Notes: generated from the sequence alone by a model not told the origin. A stretch of DNA of 64,000 nt from Paludibacteraceae bacterium (GCA_017509715.1 JAFWOU010000023.1:62001-126000), one strand, 5' to 3'; numbered from the stretch's first letter, positions 42,401 to 50,790 are shown. Made by a program: numbers and translations.

Positions 42401-42431
42401 AGAGGACGCTCCACAGGGAACGTCCTCTTTT
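42401..42431. terminator. Terminator between convergent units
   Basis: AGAGGACG-N13-CGTCCTCTTTT. The stem can serve the plus-strand operon; on the minus strand it is also preceded by A-rich and followed by T-rich sequence (TTTTAATAAA), so it may be bidirectional. Confidence 0.85.
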
Positions 42432-42438
42432 GTATTAG

Positions 42439-42473
42439 GCTGATAGCTGATAGCTGATAGCTGATGGCTGACA
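42439..42473. repeat. Five-unit heptamer repeat
   Basis: GCTGATA x3, GCTGATG, GCTGACA, directly beside the stop of the pectinesterase gene. The same unit is in frame at 45441-45468 and 48924-48951. Confidence 0.85.
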
Positions 42474-42475
42474 GC

Positions 42476-45250
42476 TTACTTAATCTCGGTGCCGAGGATA
42501 GAGTAGGTGCGGCCATCGCGCTGGATGAGTACCTGGCCGTTGCGGAAGAACTTATTCACCTGGTTATTACTGACCTCGGTATTGGTGATATCTTCGTGCG
42601 GATCTTCACCTGCTTTCAGACCAAAACCACCACGAGCGTTCGCCTTACGAACAGTGTAGTTCACACCATCATGCACAGCGAAACGATCCATGAACTCACT
42701 ACCCAGGATGATACCGGCAAACTCACCGTCTCCTTCTACCAGATAGATGCCGTTCGGCTCCAACTCTGCTGCAGTCGGTTCGCACACAGCTTGTGTCGCG
42801 TCGGCTTGAGCCGTTGCACTCCAGTCACCCAGCGTCCACTCCATGGTACGCGCTGCTGCATTCTCTGCACTCAGTACGGTCTCGATATTTTGTGTAGCAT
42901 TACCGCTCTTCTCGTCCAGGAACGTAACAACATTCGATGCCGGAGTGAGCACAGTGCCGTCAGCCAGGTGGGTGTTATACTCACCGAACTGCGGCCATGC
43001 GTTCGCGTTCATCAGTTTCTTGGTCCAGCGCTGAATATCGCCGTTCTCAAAACTGAACTCACCTGCGCTGTAGTCCACGAGCGTATTGAGGAACGAAACA
43101 GACGGGGTGTTGTTCCATGCGCGACCGAAGGAAACAACCGGGCACTCACTCTTCACCGTACATCCTTCGAACACATAACCCTTATCGGTTGCCGGTCCGT
43201 TGTTCGCCGTCAGAGCATCACTGCCGCCACCGGAAGCTTTACGTTTCTCGCAGTAGAGCAAGTTGTTCTTGAAATAGACACTACCGTCACCGCAGATGAA
43301 GTCCACTGTTCCGTGAATCTCGCAGTCCTCGAAGTATTTCACTGCACCGGATTTGTTGCTATAATACGTATCTTGATAAGAGAGCAGACGGACATTCTTG
43401 CAAACCGTCTTTGTTCCGCGATCCCACAGTGCGACTGCACGACCGTTATCGTTCTTATAGTAGTCGAGTGCGTTCTGGATAGTCAGATCCTGCAGATACG
43501 TTCCGCTCACACCATCATTGATTTTGATGGTCGCGGTCTTGTCGATCGACTCGGTACGGTAGTCCGGGGCGTTGCGGATGATCACACCATCCATCGACTG
43601 ACCGATCAGGGAGATATTGTTCTTGCTGATCGTGGTCAGCACGGTCTCGCCCAGGTCGTAGGTGCCGTTGGGCAGGAAGATCTTATCGCCCGGCTGCGCC
43701 TGAACGATAGCCATTAGGAAGGAGGCTACATCGCCTGCGGGAACGATATAATAGCCCGTATTCTGGTCTTTCTCCAGGAAGTCGAGCACGTTGTAAACCA
43801 CTACTTTGTGGATATACTGCTTAGCGTCCCAGTTGATGGTCAGCCAACCTCCGTTGCCTACGTATCTGGCCGTCAGTTCCGTGCCGTCCGGGGTCTCGTT
43901 CTTCACGACGGGGTAGGTAGCCAGTTCTTGCTCGCCGTCCATTACTTTCACATCACCGCTCTCCGAATACTTGCAAAGCGTCACTACTACCACTGCATTG
44001 CCTGCTACCTGCACGCGGATCGAACCGTCTGCTGCGAAATACCAACCGTGCGTACCGTCATGGAACGCTCCGCCGTTCACCTCTACCGTCTCGTGATCCT
44101 CCGGATAGAAGATCGCCGATGCAAAATCATAAGTCTGCACAGAACCGACAATAGCCTCCTCAATAGGAGTTACTTTTGCCTGAATAGTGGTGTTACCATT
44201 GATCGGATCGCCAATAGCGGCTTTCTTTCCATTGGTATAGAACCATCCACGGAATGCAAAACCTTCTGCTATCTCCGGCAGCACACTCGCTTCCGGTAAC
44301 ATGCCCAACGTAGCACCTTCATAAGTCTCCTGACGAGAAATCTCTTGACCATTCTGATCCTTGAAGATGATCTCACAGGGCAGGATATCAGTCGCCTCCG
44401 CGAAGAAATAAGGAACATACGTATTGCCCGCCAACTCAAACGTCAGCACGCCCGCATCGCCCGTATAAACATACACGACGTTCTGCGCAAAACTGCCCGC
44501 GGTCTCCCCGCAAGCCGCTTTGTTATCGACCGTCGCAAAATCTACCCCGTCCTTCTTCACGTTAATCGGAGTGCCGCTGTACTGGCAAGCGCCGATAGTG
44601 AATTTCACAGGACCGTCAACAGGAACGGTAATAGAACCGCCGTAAATGCCGTGCTGACCGCCGTTGTAACTCGTCCCCGCCACAGCTACTCCTTCCGGCA
44701 GACCGCCGTCCGGCAATAAAACCGTATAAGGATCCTCGCGGAACTCGATTTGGAAGTCCACAAACGTGCGGGCTACATCCTCCACGAACTGAATCTTCTG
44801 GAGCACTGCCTCTGTGTTGACGCCACGGCAGAGGTAGATGTCGGTCTGCTCCGCCGTCAAATCGATGATTTGCGTACCATACTCGGTCTGCTGACCGGTG
44901 GTAGTGTACTGGGTGTCGCCCTTAGCAGGGGTCTTGCCATCAGCGCCCCAAGTGCAACTCCATACCTGGATGTCGGCAGCGTTGCTACCGCTACGGGGAC
45001 CGAAACTGAGTTTCAGTTTGCCGGGTACAGCAGCCTTCTTGAATGCCGCAAAACCGGAACTGTTGAACTTGATACCACGTAGTCCGTTTTTTGTACCAGG
45101 ACCATCGTCGACGATGCTCCCGTAATACAGACCATTGTCCGGATTGCTACTCGGAGCAGCATCCGTGTAGTCCCATAGCAGGTCGTTGGGGCCTGCCATC
45201 ATGGTGAGGCTCATGAGAGCCATCGCCAGAAAAGAAAAGACTTTCTTCAT
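42476..45250 (-). CDS. Large secreted pectinesterase-like protein (CE8)
   Basis: 924 residues. Signal peptide MKKVFSFLAMALMSLTMMA, several beta-rich domains (about 20-470, including an InlB-type GFAFRGWFYTNGKKA repeat), then a right-handed beta-helix with CE8 motifs: YQDTYYSNKSG, GTVDFICGDG (catalytic Asp), FGRAWNNTPSV (Arg/Trp). Pectinesterases remove methyl groups from pectin. Ends in the shared tail KFFRNGQVLIQRDGRTYSIL then GTEIK. Probably exported and surface-attached. Last gene of the minus-strand directon. Confidence 0.88.
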   Translation of the reverse strand: MKKVFSFLAMALMSLTMMAGPNDLLWDYTDAAPSSNPDNGLYYGSIVDDGPGTKNGLRGIKFNSSGFAAFKKAAVPGKLKLSFGPRSGSNAADIQVWSCTWGADGKTPAKGDTQYTTTGQQTEYGTQIIDLTAEQTDIYLCRGVNTEAVLQKIQFVEDVARTFVDFQIEFREDPYTVLLPDGGLPEGVAVAGTSYNGGQHGIYGGSITVPVDGPVKFTIGACQYSGTPINVKKDGVDFATVDNKAACGETAGSFAQNVVYVYTGDAGVLTFELAGNTYVPYFFAEATDILPCEIIFKDQNGQEISRQETYEGATLGMLPEASVLPEIAEGFAFRGWFYTNGKKAAIGDPINGNTTIQAKVTPIEEAIVGSVQTYDFASAIFYPEDHETVEVNGGAFHDGTHGWYFAADGSIRVQVAGNAVVVVTLCKYSESGDVKVMDGEQELATYPVVKNETPDGTELTARYVGNGGWLTINWDAKQYIHKVVVYNVLDFLEKDQNTGYYIVPAGDVASFLMAIVQAQPGDKIFLPNGTYDLGETVLTTISKNNISLIGQSMDGVIIRNAPDYRTESIDKTATIKINDGVSGTYLQDLTIQNALDYYKNDNGRAVALWDRGTKTVCKNVRLLSYQDTYYSNKSGAVKYFEDCEIHGTVDFICGDGSVYFKNNLLYCEKRKASGGGSDALTANNGPATDKGYVFEGCTVKSECPVVSFGRAWNNTPSVSFLNTLVDYSAGEFSFENGDIQRWTKKLMNANAWPQFGEYNTHLADGTVLTPASNVVTFLDEKSGNATQNIETVLSAENAAARTMEWTLGDWSATAQADATQAVCEPTAAELEPNGIYLVEGDGEFAGIILGSEFMDRFAVHDGVNYTVRKANARGGFGLKAGEDPHEDITNTEVSNNQVNKFFRNGQVLIQRDGRTYSILGTEIK

Positions 45251-45277
45251 AATGATTAGAGATTAATGATTAAAAAA

Positions 45278-45349
45278 CATTTTCGCATTTTCGCATTTTC
45301 GCATTTTTACATTTTCATAATTTCTTATTTTCTTATTTTCTTATTTTTC
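45278..45349. repeat. Nine-unit octamer repeat
   Basis: CATTTTCG x3, CATTTTTA, CATTTTCA, TAATTTCT, TATTTTCT x2, TATTTTTC: a continuous 8-bp period over 72 bp between the pectinesterase and DUF4832 genes, running into the stop of the latter (encodes KIRK end). Confidence 0.9.
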
Positions 45350-46886
45350 GTCCCAGCGGATCGAACAGTTCACCGCCTCGGCGGATATATAGCTGTCCGT
45401 CGTGCAGGATTTTCTCTGCGCCCGTAGCCGTAGCGGGATAGCTGACAGCTGACGGCTGACGGCTGATAGCCAAAGTAGCGTTGAGGCTGTTCCTGCCCGT
45501 CGTAGCATCCCATGTGCCGACGTTGGCCAGCCGCACGGCGTAGCGCGGATCATCGGCCAAGGTGGTGGCGGCATCAGGCAGATGGAGAAAGAGTTGATAG
45601 GTGCCTTCGGGCAAGTCGGCAGGTAGGGTGAGCGATTCCTGGATTTCGGTCTCTACGCCGTTGGGCAACCAGCGACGCGGGTCGGACGAGAGCGGTAGGC
45701 TGACGGTGGTGTCCGGGCCCTGGAGCACCAGATAGGCGGTGCGTGGGTTGTAGAGCGGAGCACAGCCGGTGTTGCGGATCCGGAGTTGGATCGGTAACTG
45801 TTGTCCTGCTACGCCGGCATTGGGCAGGGTAGCCTGCACGAGTTGCAGGCGGTAGCCGAGGATACGTTCCATCTCCTGGTAGGTGCCGTTCTCTCGCCAG
45901 GTGTCGGTGACATCCTCCGCGTAGGTACTGCCGCAGAACGACCAGTGGTAACGGCGCAGTTCGGCGATGGTGGTATCGCGTTGGGAGACGATGTCGGCCA
46001 GGGGATGTTCCTCTACGTTGGTCTCGCCGCCGTTGGGGACGTAGAGCGTCTCTTGGGCGATATAGGCGCGCAGCGCAGAATCGTCGTCCGGACCGTCACC
46101 GTTGCGTCCGTAGGTGCCGTCGTTACCCCAGGCATTGAGAAAGGCATCGTTGTGATGGCCGATACGTGCGCGGGTGGTGGCGGAAAAGGCCTGCGTAGCG
46201 TCGAGCGGCACTTCGTCGCCCAGGTACGAGAGCTTGATAAGCGGGTAGCGCACCAGCAGGAAACGGTCGGCCGGACAGGCCTGGAGCAGTGCCTGCAGCA
46301 CAGCACGGCGGTTGGCGGTGAGTTCCTGGGTCTCGTTGCCGAAGTTGGAGCTGTAGTACCACTCGCCCCACTCGCCCACGAAGCCGGCTTCCAGCACGTA
46401 GATGACGTCGCTGTTGGCCTGGAGGTAAGGCGTCAGTTGCTCTATATGCCGTTGCACCCAACTGAGCGTGGCATCGTTCTTGCTCTGCCAGTCGTAGGCG
46501 AAGCGTAGCACGCACTTAAAGCCATGCTGGCGCAACAGTTGCATATCCTCGTTGAAGCCCTGCAGGATCTGCTGTGAGAGGTCCTTGGTGCGGTAGTTCT
46601 TCAGGTAATACATGAGCATCACGAGGGTCTGCGTCCGTCGGTCGGCGTTTTCGGGGTCCTCCATATCGAAATACCAGTCCGCTTCGGTCAGGACGACGTG
46701 GTTGTTGTTGTCGGTGAGGGCTCGTTCGCCGCCCAGCTGATCGGTGAAACCACGTTCGGGGTTGGGGAATACGGAAAGGTCGTCCGGTGTGTAGGTGATC
46801 ACGCTGGCCTGCGCGCTCATCGCCCAGAGGGCGAAGAACGGAATTAAAAATTTAAAATTTAAAATTAAAAATTTATTCGTTTTCAT
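45333..46886 (-). CDS. Secreted DUF4874/DUF4832 protein, glycoside-hydrolase-like
   Basis: 517 residues. Signal peptide KFLILNFKFLIPFFALWAM from the shared cassette. DUF4874-like TIM-barrel half (VFPNPERGFTDQL, FNEDMQLLRQHGFKCVLRFA, YVLEAGFVGEWGEWYYS) followed by DUF4832 (RYHWSFCGSTYAEDVTDTW, LGYRLQLVQATLP). Related proteins are linked to polysaccharide breakdown. Tail KILHDGQLYIRRGGELFDPL then GRKIRK. A heptamer repeat at 45441-45468 encodes LAISRQPSAVS just before the tail. Between two pectinesterases, so a role in pectin use is suggested. Confidence 0.85.
   Translation of the reverse strand: MKTNKFLILNFKFLIPFFALWAMSAQASVITYTPDDLSVFPNPERGFTDQLGGERALTDNNNHVVLTEADWYFDMEDPENADRRTQTLVMLMYYLKNYRTKDLSQQILQGFNEDMQLLRQHGFKCVLRFAYDWQSKNDATLSWVQRHIEQLTPYLQANSDVIYVLEAGFVGEWGEWYYSSNFGNETQELTANRRAVLQALLQACPADRFLLVRYPLIKLSYLGDEVPLDATQAFSATTRARIGHHNDAFLNAWGNDGTYGRNGDGPDDDSALRAYIAQETLYVPNGGETNVEEHPLADIVSQRDTTIAELRRYHWSFCGSTYAEDVTDTWRENGTYQEMERILGYRLQLVQATLPNAGVAGQQLPIQLRIRNTGCAPLYNPRTAYLVLQGPDTTVSLPLSSDPRRWLPNGVETEIQESLTLPADLPEGTYQLFLHLPDAATTLADDPRYAVRLANVGTWDATTGRNSLNATLAISRQPSAVSYPATATGAEKILHDGQLYIRRGGELFDPLGRKIRK
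45441..45468. repeat. GCTGAnn heptamer repeat in frame
   Basis: GCTGACA GCTGACG GCTGACG GCTGATA inside the DUF4832 gene, in the linker before the C-terminal tail. Confidence 0.8.
46817..46876 (-). repeat. Signal-peptide repeat cassette (copy 2)
   Basis: Plus strand shows AAAAATT TAAAATT TAAAATT AAAAATT at 46846-46873. Near-identical (reverse complement) to 36565-36624. Confidence 0.85.
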
Positions 46887-46932
46887 AATAGGTATCTACG
46901 TTTTGTCGGAGTGCCCGGAGGCACCTTTTTCA

Positions 46933-46965
46933 TTTCACTTTTCACCTTTCACCTTTCCCCATTTC
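46933..46965. repeat. TTTCACC heptamer repeat at gene end
   Basis: TTTCACT TTTCACC TTTCACC TTTCCCC ATTTC. It encodes the last residues GKVKGEK of the pectinesterase. Confidence 0.75.
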
Positions 46966-48137
46966 TTGGGATTCAGTCGGGTGCCATCGGGTAGGCGGGG
47001 TTTGAGTAGGATCTGTACCCATTCGGGACGTCCGGCGGAGCGGTCTTGGGAACAGAACTCGTAACTATTGGGGCAGGGCGCACCTTTGGTGAGTCCGGTA
47101 TGCCATCCCTCTGGATTGAGCAGGCCCGGCTCCCAGGTGGTGTAGGCCCAGACGGTCTCGCCCCAACTGCGCCACGGACGTGCCAGCCACACCTGCGGAT
47201 CAGCACTTTGTCGTCCGGCGGGTAGAATCAACAGTTCGTTGGGGTCGGCATTGCGTATATGGCAGCGATAGAAGAGCATGCCACGTGCGGCAGACTGCTC
47301 CAGTTGCTTGCCGCCGCCGTCGCTTCCGCTCCGTCCGGCGGCTATATAGCAGCGGTCGTTGCTCTCACCGTTGATATTAGCTACGATGGTGGCCCGATCG
47401 ACGGCCAGGGTCATGGCGCCGAAGATAAAGTCCACAGCGCCGCAGAGCATGCCGCCCTCCCAGTAGATCGAGGCGCCTTGGTCGCCATACAACACGTCCT
47501 GACGTCCCACGGCGCGGCAGTTCTTCAGGTGCGCCCGACGGGCCTCCTCGGTAAAGGAGATAGCGGCTGCGCGTTCGCGATAGGCCTTCAGCTGCACCAT
47601 CGTCGATCCCACGACCTTCGGCCGCTCGGGCATATGTTTCTTAGGTCGCTCCTTCTCAGTCCACTCCAGCTCCGACTGACTGATATCTACGAGCGAGTCC
47701 TGCGCCTCCATCGAGGAGACGTAGAGGTTGAACGAATTCTCGAAGATTATATTCTCGGCATAGAAGTCGGGCGCTGTGACCAGCACCGAAGCATTCCAGC
47801 GACGTGTACGTCGTCCGCCGTAGTTGGGCGTCGGACCCATCGAGCGGTACTGGTAGCCGTGACCGTAGTACCACGTGATGCGTACGGCCTCAGGATCGGC
47901 ATCCACGCCGTGGTTGCGGAGCCCGATAGATGGGTGCTTGGAGGCATTGATGAGCCGCAGTCCGGGTACGTCGATGGTGAGCTCCTCTTGATAGGTGCCC
48001 GGCTCGATGCGAATGGTAGTAGTTTCGCCACGCGAATCATAGGCTTCGCGGGCTTGCTGCAAAGCATCTCCGATTTTCTGCCCGGGTGCTACGTGGAGCA
48101 CGAGGGAGAGGATCAATATGAGTGTAGAGTGGGTCAT
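46935..48137 (-). CDS. Secreted pectinesterase (CE8)
   Basis: 400 residues. Signal peptide MTHSTLILILSLVLHVAPG, then the CE8 beta-helix: IRIEPGTYQEELTIDVPGL, VGRQDVLYGDQGASIYWEG, CGAVDFIFGAMTLAVD (catalytic Asp), WLARPWRSWGETVW (substrate Arg/Trp). It demethylates pectin, releasing methanol. Lacks the shared tail, so it may stay in the periplasm or be secreted differently from its larger relative. 13 bp downstream of the U32 C-terminal fragment; followed by the DUF4832 gene at 48 bp. Confidence 0.9.
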   Translation of the reverse strand: MTHSTLILILSLVLHVAPGQKIGDALQQAREAYDSRGETTTIRIEPGTYQEELTIDVPGLRLINASKHPSIGLRNHGVDADPEAVRITWYYGHGYQYRSMGPTPNYGGRRTRRWNASVLVTAPDFYAENIIFENSFNLYVSSMEAQDSLVDISQSELEWTEKERPKKHMPERPKVVGSTMVQLKAYRERAAAISFTEEARRAHLKNCRAVGRQDVLYGDQGASIYWEGGMLCGAVDFIFGAMTLAVDRATIVANINGESNDRCYIAAGRSGSDGGGKQLEQSAARGMLFYRCHIRNADPNELLILPAGRQSADPQVWLARPWRSWGETVWAYTTWEPGLLNPEGWHTGLTKGAPCPNSYEFCSQDRSAGRPEWVQILLKPRLPDGTRLNPKKWGKVKGEK

Positions 48138-48140
48138 AAG

Positions 48141-48161
48141 TCGTTAGTCGTTAGTCGTTAG
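48141..48161. repeat. TCGTTAG heptamer repeat
   Basis: Three perfect units, overlapping the 3' end of the 66-codon frame and the gap before the pectinesterase. Same unit as 19691-19716. Confidence 0.8.
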
Positions 48162-48351
48162 ATTTTGGTAGCTCGTCCACGGTCATCTCGCATCGGCGGC
48201 AGTCGAAATGGAGGGTCAGCACCTTTCCGGTGCGCAGGCGCAAGTAGCGCGGCTCCTTATCGGGGGGATAAGGATTTTGTTTGCGGCAGTGCCCCAGTTC
48301 GAAGAGCAGGCAATAGCGGCAAGTCATCAGATGATCGTAAGTCGTCTCCAT
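48151..48351 (-). CDS. Detached C-terminal Cys module of the U32 peptidase (split or decaying)
   Basis: 66 codons: METTYDHLMTCRYCLLFELG then HCRKQN and FDCRRCEMTV. This Cys-rich end (LMTCRYC...LGHCRK...FDCRRCEM) is what I know as the C-terminus of full-length U32 proteins in this phylum. Here it lies in another frame, overlapping the U32 gene by 25 bp. A second ATG (48327) sits in a TGATG stop-start overlap with the U32 stop, so reinitiation could make a 58-residue mini-protein. The region normally joining the two parts appears to be missing. Confidence 0.6.
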   Translation of the reverse strand: METTYDHLMTCRYCLLFELGHCRKQNPYPPDKEPRYLRLRTGKVLTLHFDCRRCEMTVDELPKSND

Positions 48352-49820
48352 TCGTTCAGGGTGCTAATAGGTATAAAATAGGGTGCGCTCTCGATGCGGA
48401 TGTCGCGGGCGAGGTAGGGCGTGTCGCCGAGTTTGGCCAACTGGGTGCGGATGGTATCCAGGGCTTTGTCGGCATTGCGGGCCGGTTCTTTATTGTAGTC
48501 GAAGCTGCGTTCGTTGTCGCCGATACGTATGCTGAAACCGGTCTCGGTCTCACGAAAGACGATATCTACGGGGATTTTTCTTTCGCTCTTGAGGTTCTTG
48601 GTGAATTCGATATCGTTATTACGGTATAACGGTATATCGGTATAACGACCCTCGAGCAGCTTATTGATCTTCACCAAGTTGCCATCTACACCGTTGACGG
48701 AGAAACCTTCGCTGCCGATGGTCAGTCCGTCGCCGTTGTGGAGCGTGATGCCTTTCTCTAACTGCACACGCAGGGTATTTCCTCGTGCCTCGATGACTTG
48801 ACCGATATATTCGCCGGTGGACTTGGGTGTATCCCAGTTAGCCATCGGACGGGTGCGTCCGTGGAGGAAATAATCGGTCGCGCCGCGGTGGAAGGTTTTC
48901 TCCGGATTCGGCGTGAAGGTATAGCTGATTGCTGAATGCTGAATGCTGAAAGCCTGCAACTTCTCCCGATAGTAGGCCACGACGTTGGTGACGTAGTCGG
49001 CATCCTTCAATCGGCCTTCGATCTTGAAGGTGGTGACGCCGGCGTCGATGAGTTCGCGGAGGTGGGCGGAGCGGTCGAGGTCCTGGAGCGAGAGTACGTA
49101 GCGTTGGTGGATAGGACGTCCGTCGGCATCGAGTACCTCGTTCATGGATTCATCCAGCACATCGTATGCCATGCGGCAGAACTGGGCACAGGCGCCACGG
49201 TTGGCACTGCGTCCGGCCAGCACCTCGGATATATAGCATCGTCCGGAGTAGGACACGCACAGGGCGCCGTGGACGAAGGCTTCGAGTTCGATATCGGGTA
49301 CGGCCTCGTGGATGGCGCGTATCTCCGGGATGGAGAGTTCGCGGGCCAGGACGGCACGGCGGAACCCCATGTCGCGCAAGCGGGCTACCTGCTCGGGGGT
49401 ACGGTTGTCGCACTGCGTAGAGGCATGAAGCCGGATAGGAGGCAGCGGGAAATCGAGCAAGTGGAGGTCCTGGATGATGAGGGCATCCACACCTATCTTA
49501 TATAGCGCGTGCGCGAGCGCAACGGCCTCGGGGTACTCGTCCTGATGGAGCAGGGTGTTGAGCGTGACGAGCACCTGTACGCCGTAGGTATGGGCATAAC
49601 GAACCACCTCGGCCAGGTCGTCCAGCGAGTTACCGGCTGCTTGCCGTGCTCCGAAGGCCGGGGGACCGATATAGATGGCATCGGCACCGGCCTGGATAGC
49701 CGCGCGGGCTACCTCTCGGTCTCGGGCCGGAGCGAGCAGGCTAAGCGGTACATCACGATGCCGGCCGTCACGGACACGTTCATCGAGTGCTTGGTGCCAT
49801 ATTGTGGTATCTCTATGCAT
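48327..49820 (-). CDS. U32-family peptidase, C-terminally shortened
   Basis: 497 residues. N-terminal LLAPARDREVARAAIQAGAD then AIYIGPPAFGAR, U32 signature EAFVHGALCVSYSGRCYISE followed by NRGACAQFCR, and TFKIEGRLKDADYV. U32 proteins include collagenase-like PrtC and the RNA-hydroxylation factors RlhA and TrhP. It ends at SAPYFIPISTLNEWRRLTII, where homologues continue into a Cys-rich module that is here in another frame. The start is uncertain: ATG 49820 gives a 112-bp overlap with the TrmH-like gene. In-frame repeats at 48621-48650 and 48924-48951. Confidence 0.85.
   Translation of the reverse strand: MHRDTTIWHQALDERVRDGRHRDVPLSLLAPARDREVARAAIQAGADAIYIGPPAFGARQAAGNSLDDLAEVVRYAHTYGVQVLVTLNTLLHQDEYPEAVALAHALYKIGVDALIIQDLHLLDFPLPPIRLHASTQCDNRTPEQVARLRDMGFRRAVLARELSIPEIRAIHEAVPDIELEAFVHGALCVSYSGRCYISEVLAGRSANRGACAQFCRMAYDVLDESMNEVLDADGRPIHQRYVLSLQDLDRSAHLRELIDAGVTTFKIEGRLKDADYVTNVVAYYREKLQAFSIQHSAISYTFTPNPEKTFHRGATDYFLHGRTRPMANWDTPKSTGEYIGQVIEARGNTLRVQLEKGITLHNGDGLTIGSEGFSVNGVDGNLVKINKLLEGRYTDIPLYRNNDIEFTKNLKSERKIPVDIVFRETETGFSIRIGDNERSFDYNKEPARNADKALDTIRTQLAKLGDTPYLARDIRIESAPYFIPISTLNEWRRLTII
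48621..48650. repeat. ACGGTATA octamer repeat in frame
   Basis: ACGGTATA ACGGTATA TCGGTATA ACGACC within the U32 gene (encodes part of YTDIPLYRNN). Same unit as 28520-28551. Confidence 0.8.
48924..48951. repeat. GCTGAAT heptamer repeat in frame
   Basis: GCTGATT GCTGAAT GCTGAAT GCTGAAA within the U32 gene (encodes FSIQHSAIS). Unit related to 42439 and 45441. Confidence 0.8.
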
Positions 49821-50284
49821 TGATCACATTGATTGATAACTTCTTGTTGTACGCCGAAGACCTCGTGCCCTAAAATCACGGCGATTTTAGGACAATTGGT
49901 GATTGGTGATTGGTGATTGGTGATTTGCTCCACGGCTTCTTCCAGGGTGATGGAGTTGTGGGCTTGCTCTATGGCGTAGACGGTATAACCTGCGGTTTGC
50001 AGGTCGCGTACGGCCTGAAGGGTGTCCCGGTAGTAGGTCCAGGGAACGGTCTCTTCGGCTCCGAGGGCGGTCTTATGCAGTTCTTGGTTAGGCGGACAGC
50101 AACATATGCCGCACAGCACGACGCGCTCCAGGCACATGGCATCGGCGGTGCGGAACACAGCGCCTACGTTGTGCATGCTGCGTACGTTGTCGAGCACGAC
50201 GGTGATGGGCAGTTTCTCGGCCTCCTGAAAAGCCTCGGGCGTGAGGCGGTTCATCTCGGGTATGGTCAGTTTCCGGTGCGTCAT
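49709..50284 (-). CDS. SpoU/TrmH-family RNA 2'-O-methyltransferase
   Basis: 191 residues with the three SPOUT motifs: VVLDNVRSMHNVGAVFRTAD, AVILGHEVFGV, and IPQYGTKHSMNVSVTAGIVM. It methylates ribose in rRNA or tRNA using SAM; the exact target cannot be read. Short for the family (no N-terminal substrate-binding domain). A TGGTGAT heptamer repeat (49897-49924) encodes QITNHQSPITN between motifs 1 and 2. Overlaps rimM by 4 bp, fitting a translation/RNA-maturation unit. Confidence 0.9.
   Translation of the reverse strand: MTHRKLTIPEMNRLTPEAFQEAEKLPITVVLDNVRSMHNVGAVFRTADAMCLERVVLCGICCCPPNQELHKTALGAEETVPWTYYRDTLQAVRDLQTAGYTVYAIEQAHNSITLEEAVEQITNHQSPITNCPKIAVILGHEVFGVQQEVINQCDQCIEIPQYGTKHSMNVSVTAGIVMYRLACSLRPETER
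49897..49924. repeat. TGGTGAT heptamer repeat in frame
   Basis: Four perfect units inside the TrmH-like gene. Confidence 0.85.
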
Positions 50285-50790
50285 AGGCTGGACAATTGGA
50301 AGGGTAAGTTGACGTGCAGTTCGTGAGCTTGGGTATCGATGCTGAGGATAAAATCCTCATGGATAGGCATCATGCGTCCGTCGTCGAGGGTGAGGAGGGT
50401 ATTGATGGTCTGCTCATCCACCTCGGCTATGGTGCCTAACGTGCCACTCTCCTGGTCGATGACGCGGTAGCCCACGAGGTCGCTCCAGGCGATCTGCTCT
50501 TCGGCCTCGGCCGCTAGGTCGGCCCGGCGCATATAGGCCGGTGCCCCTACCAGTCGTGCCGCCTCGGGTTCGGACTCAATGCCGCCGAGCGTGAAGATCA
50601 GCGTATCGGCACCTTTGCCTCGCCAGTCGAGTACGCGGAAGGGCACGTAGAGTTGATCCAACTGCAGGAAGAGGAACTCGGGATCGGCCTGGTCCCAGTA
50701 GTCGTTGAGCATCGTGCATTGTATCTCGCCACGATGTCCGTGCGGGCGGCGCATAGTGCCTATAGCGATGAGGTCTTGGGCTTGTATCAT
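50281..50790 (-). CDS. rimM: Ribosome maturation factor RimM
   Basis: 169 residues, normal length. RimM N-domain (IGTMRRPHGHRGEIQC, FVPFRVLDWRGKG-type strand, RLVGAPAYMRRADL) and a PRC-barrel end (LVGYRVIDQESGTLGTIAEV, MMPIHEDFILSID). Assists 30S head assembly by binding S19. 4-bp ATGA overlaps with both the AddA-like gene upstream and the methyltransferase downstream. Confidence 0.92.
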   Translation of the reverse strand: MIQAQDLIAIGTMRRPHGHRGEIQCTMLNDYWDQADPEFLFLQLDQLYVPFRVLDWRGKGADTLIFTLGGIESEPEAARLVGAPAYMRRADLAAEAEEQIAWSDLVGYRVIDQESGTLGTIAEVDEQTINTLLTLDDGRMMPIHEDFILSIDTQAHELHVNLPFQLSSL

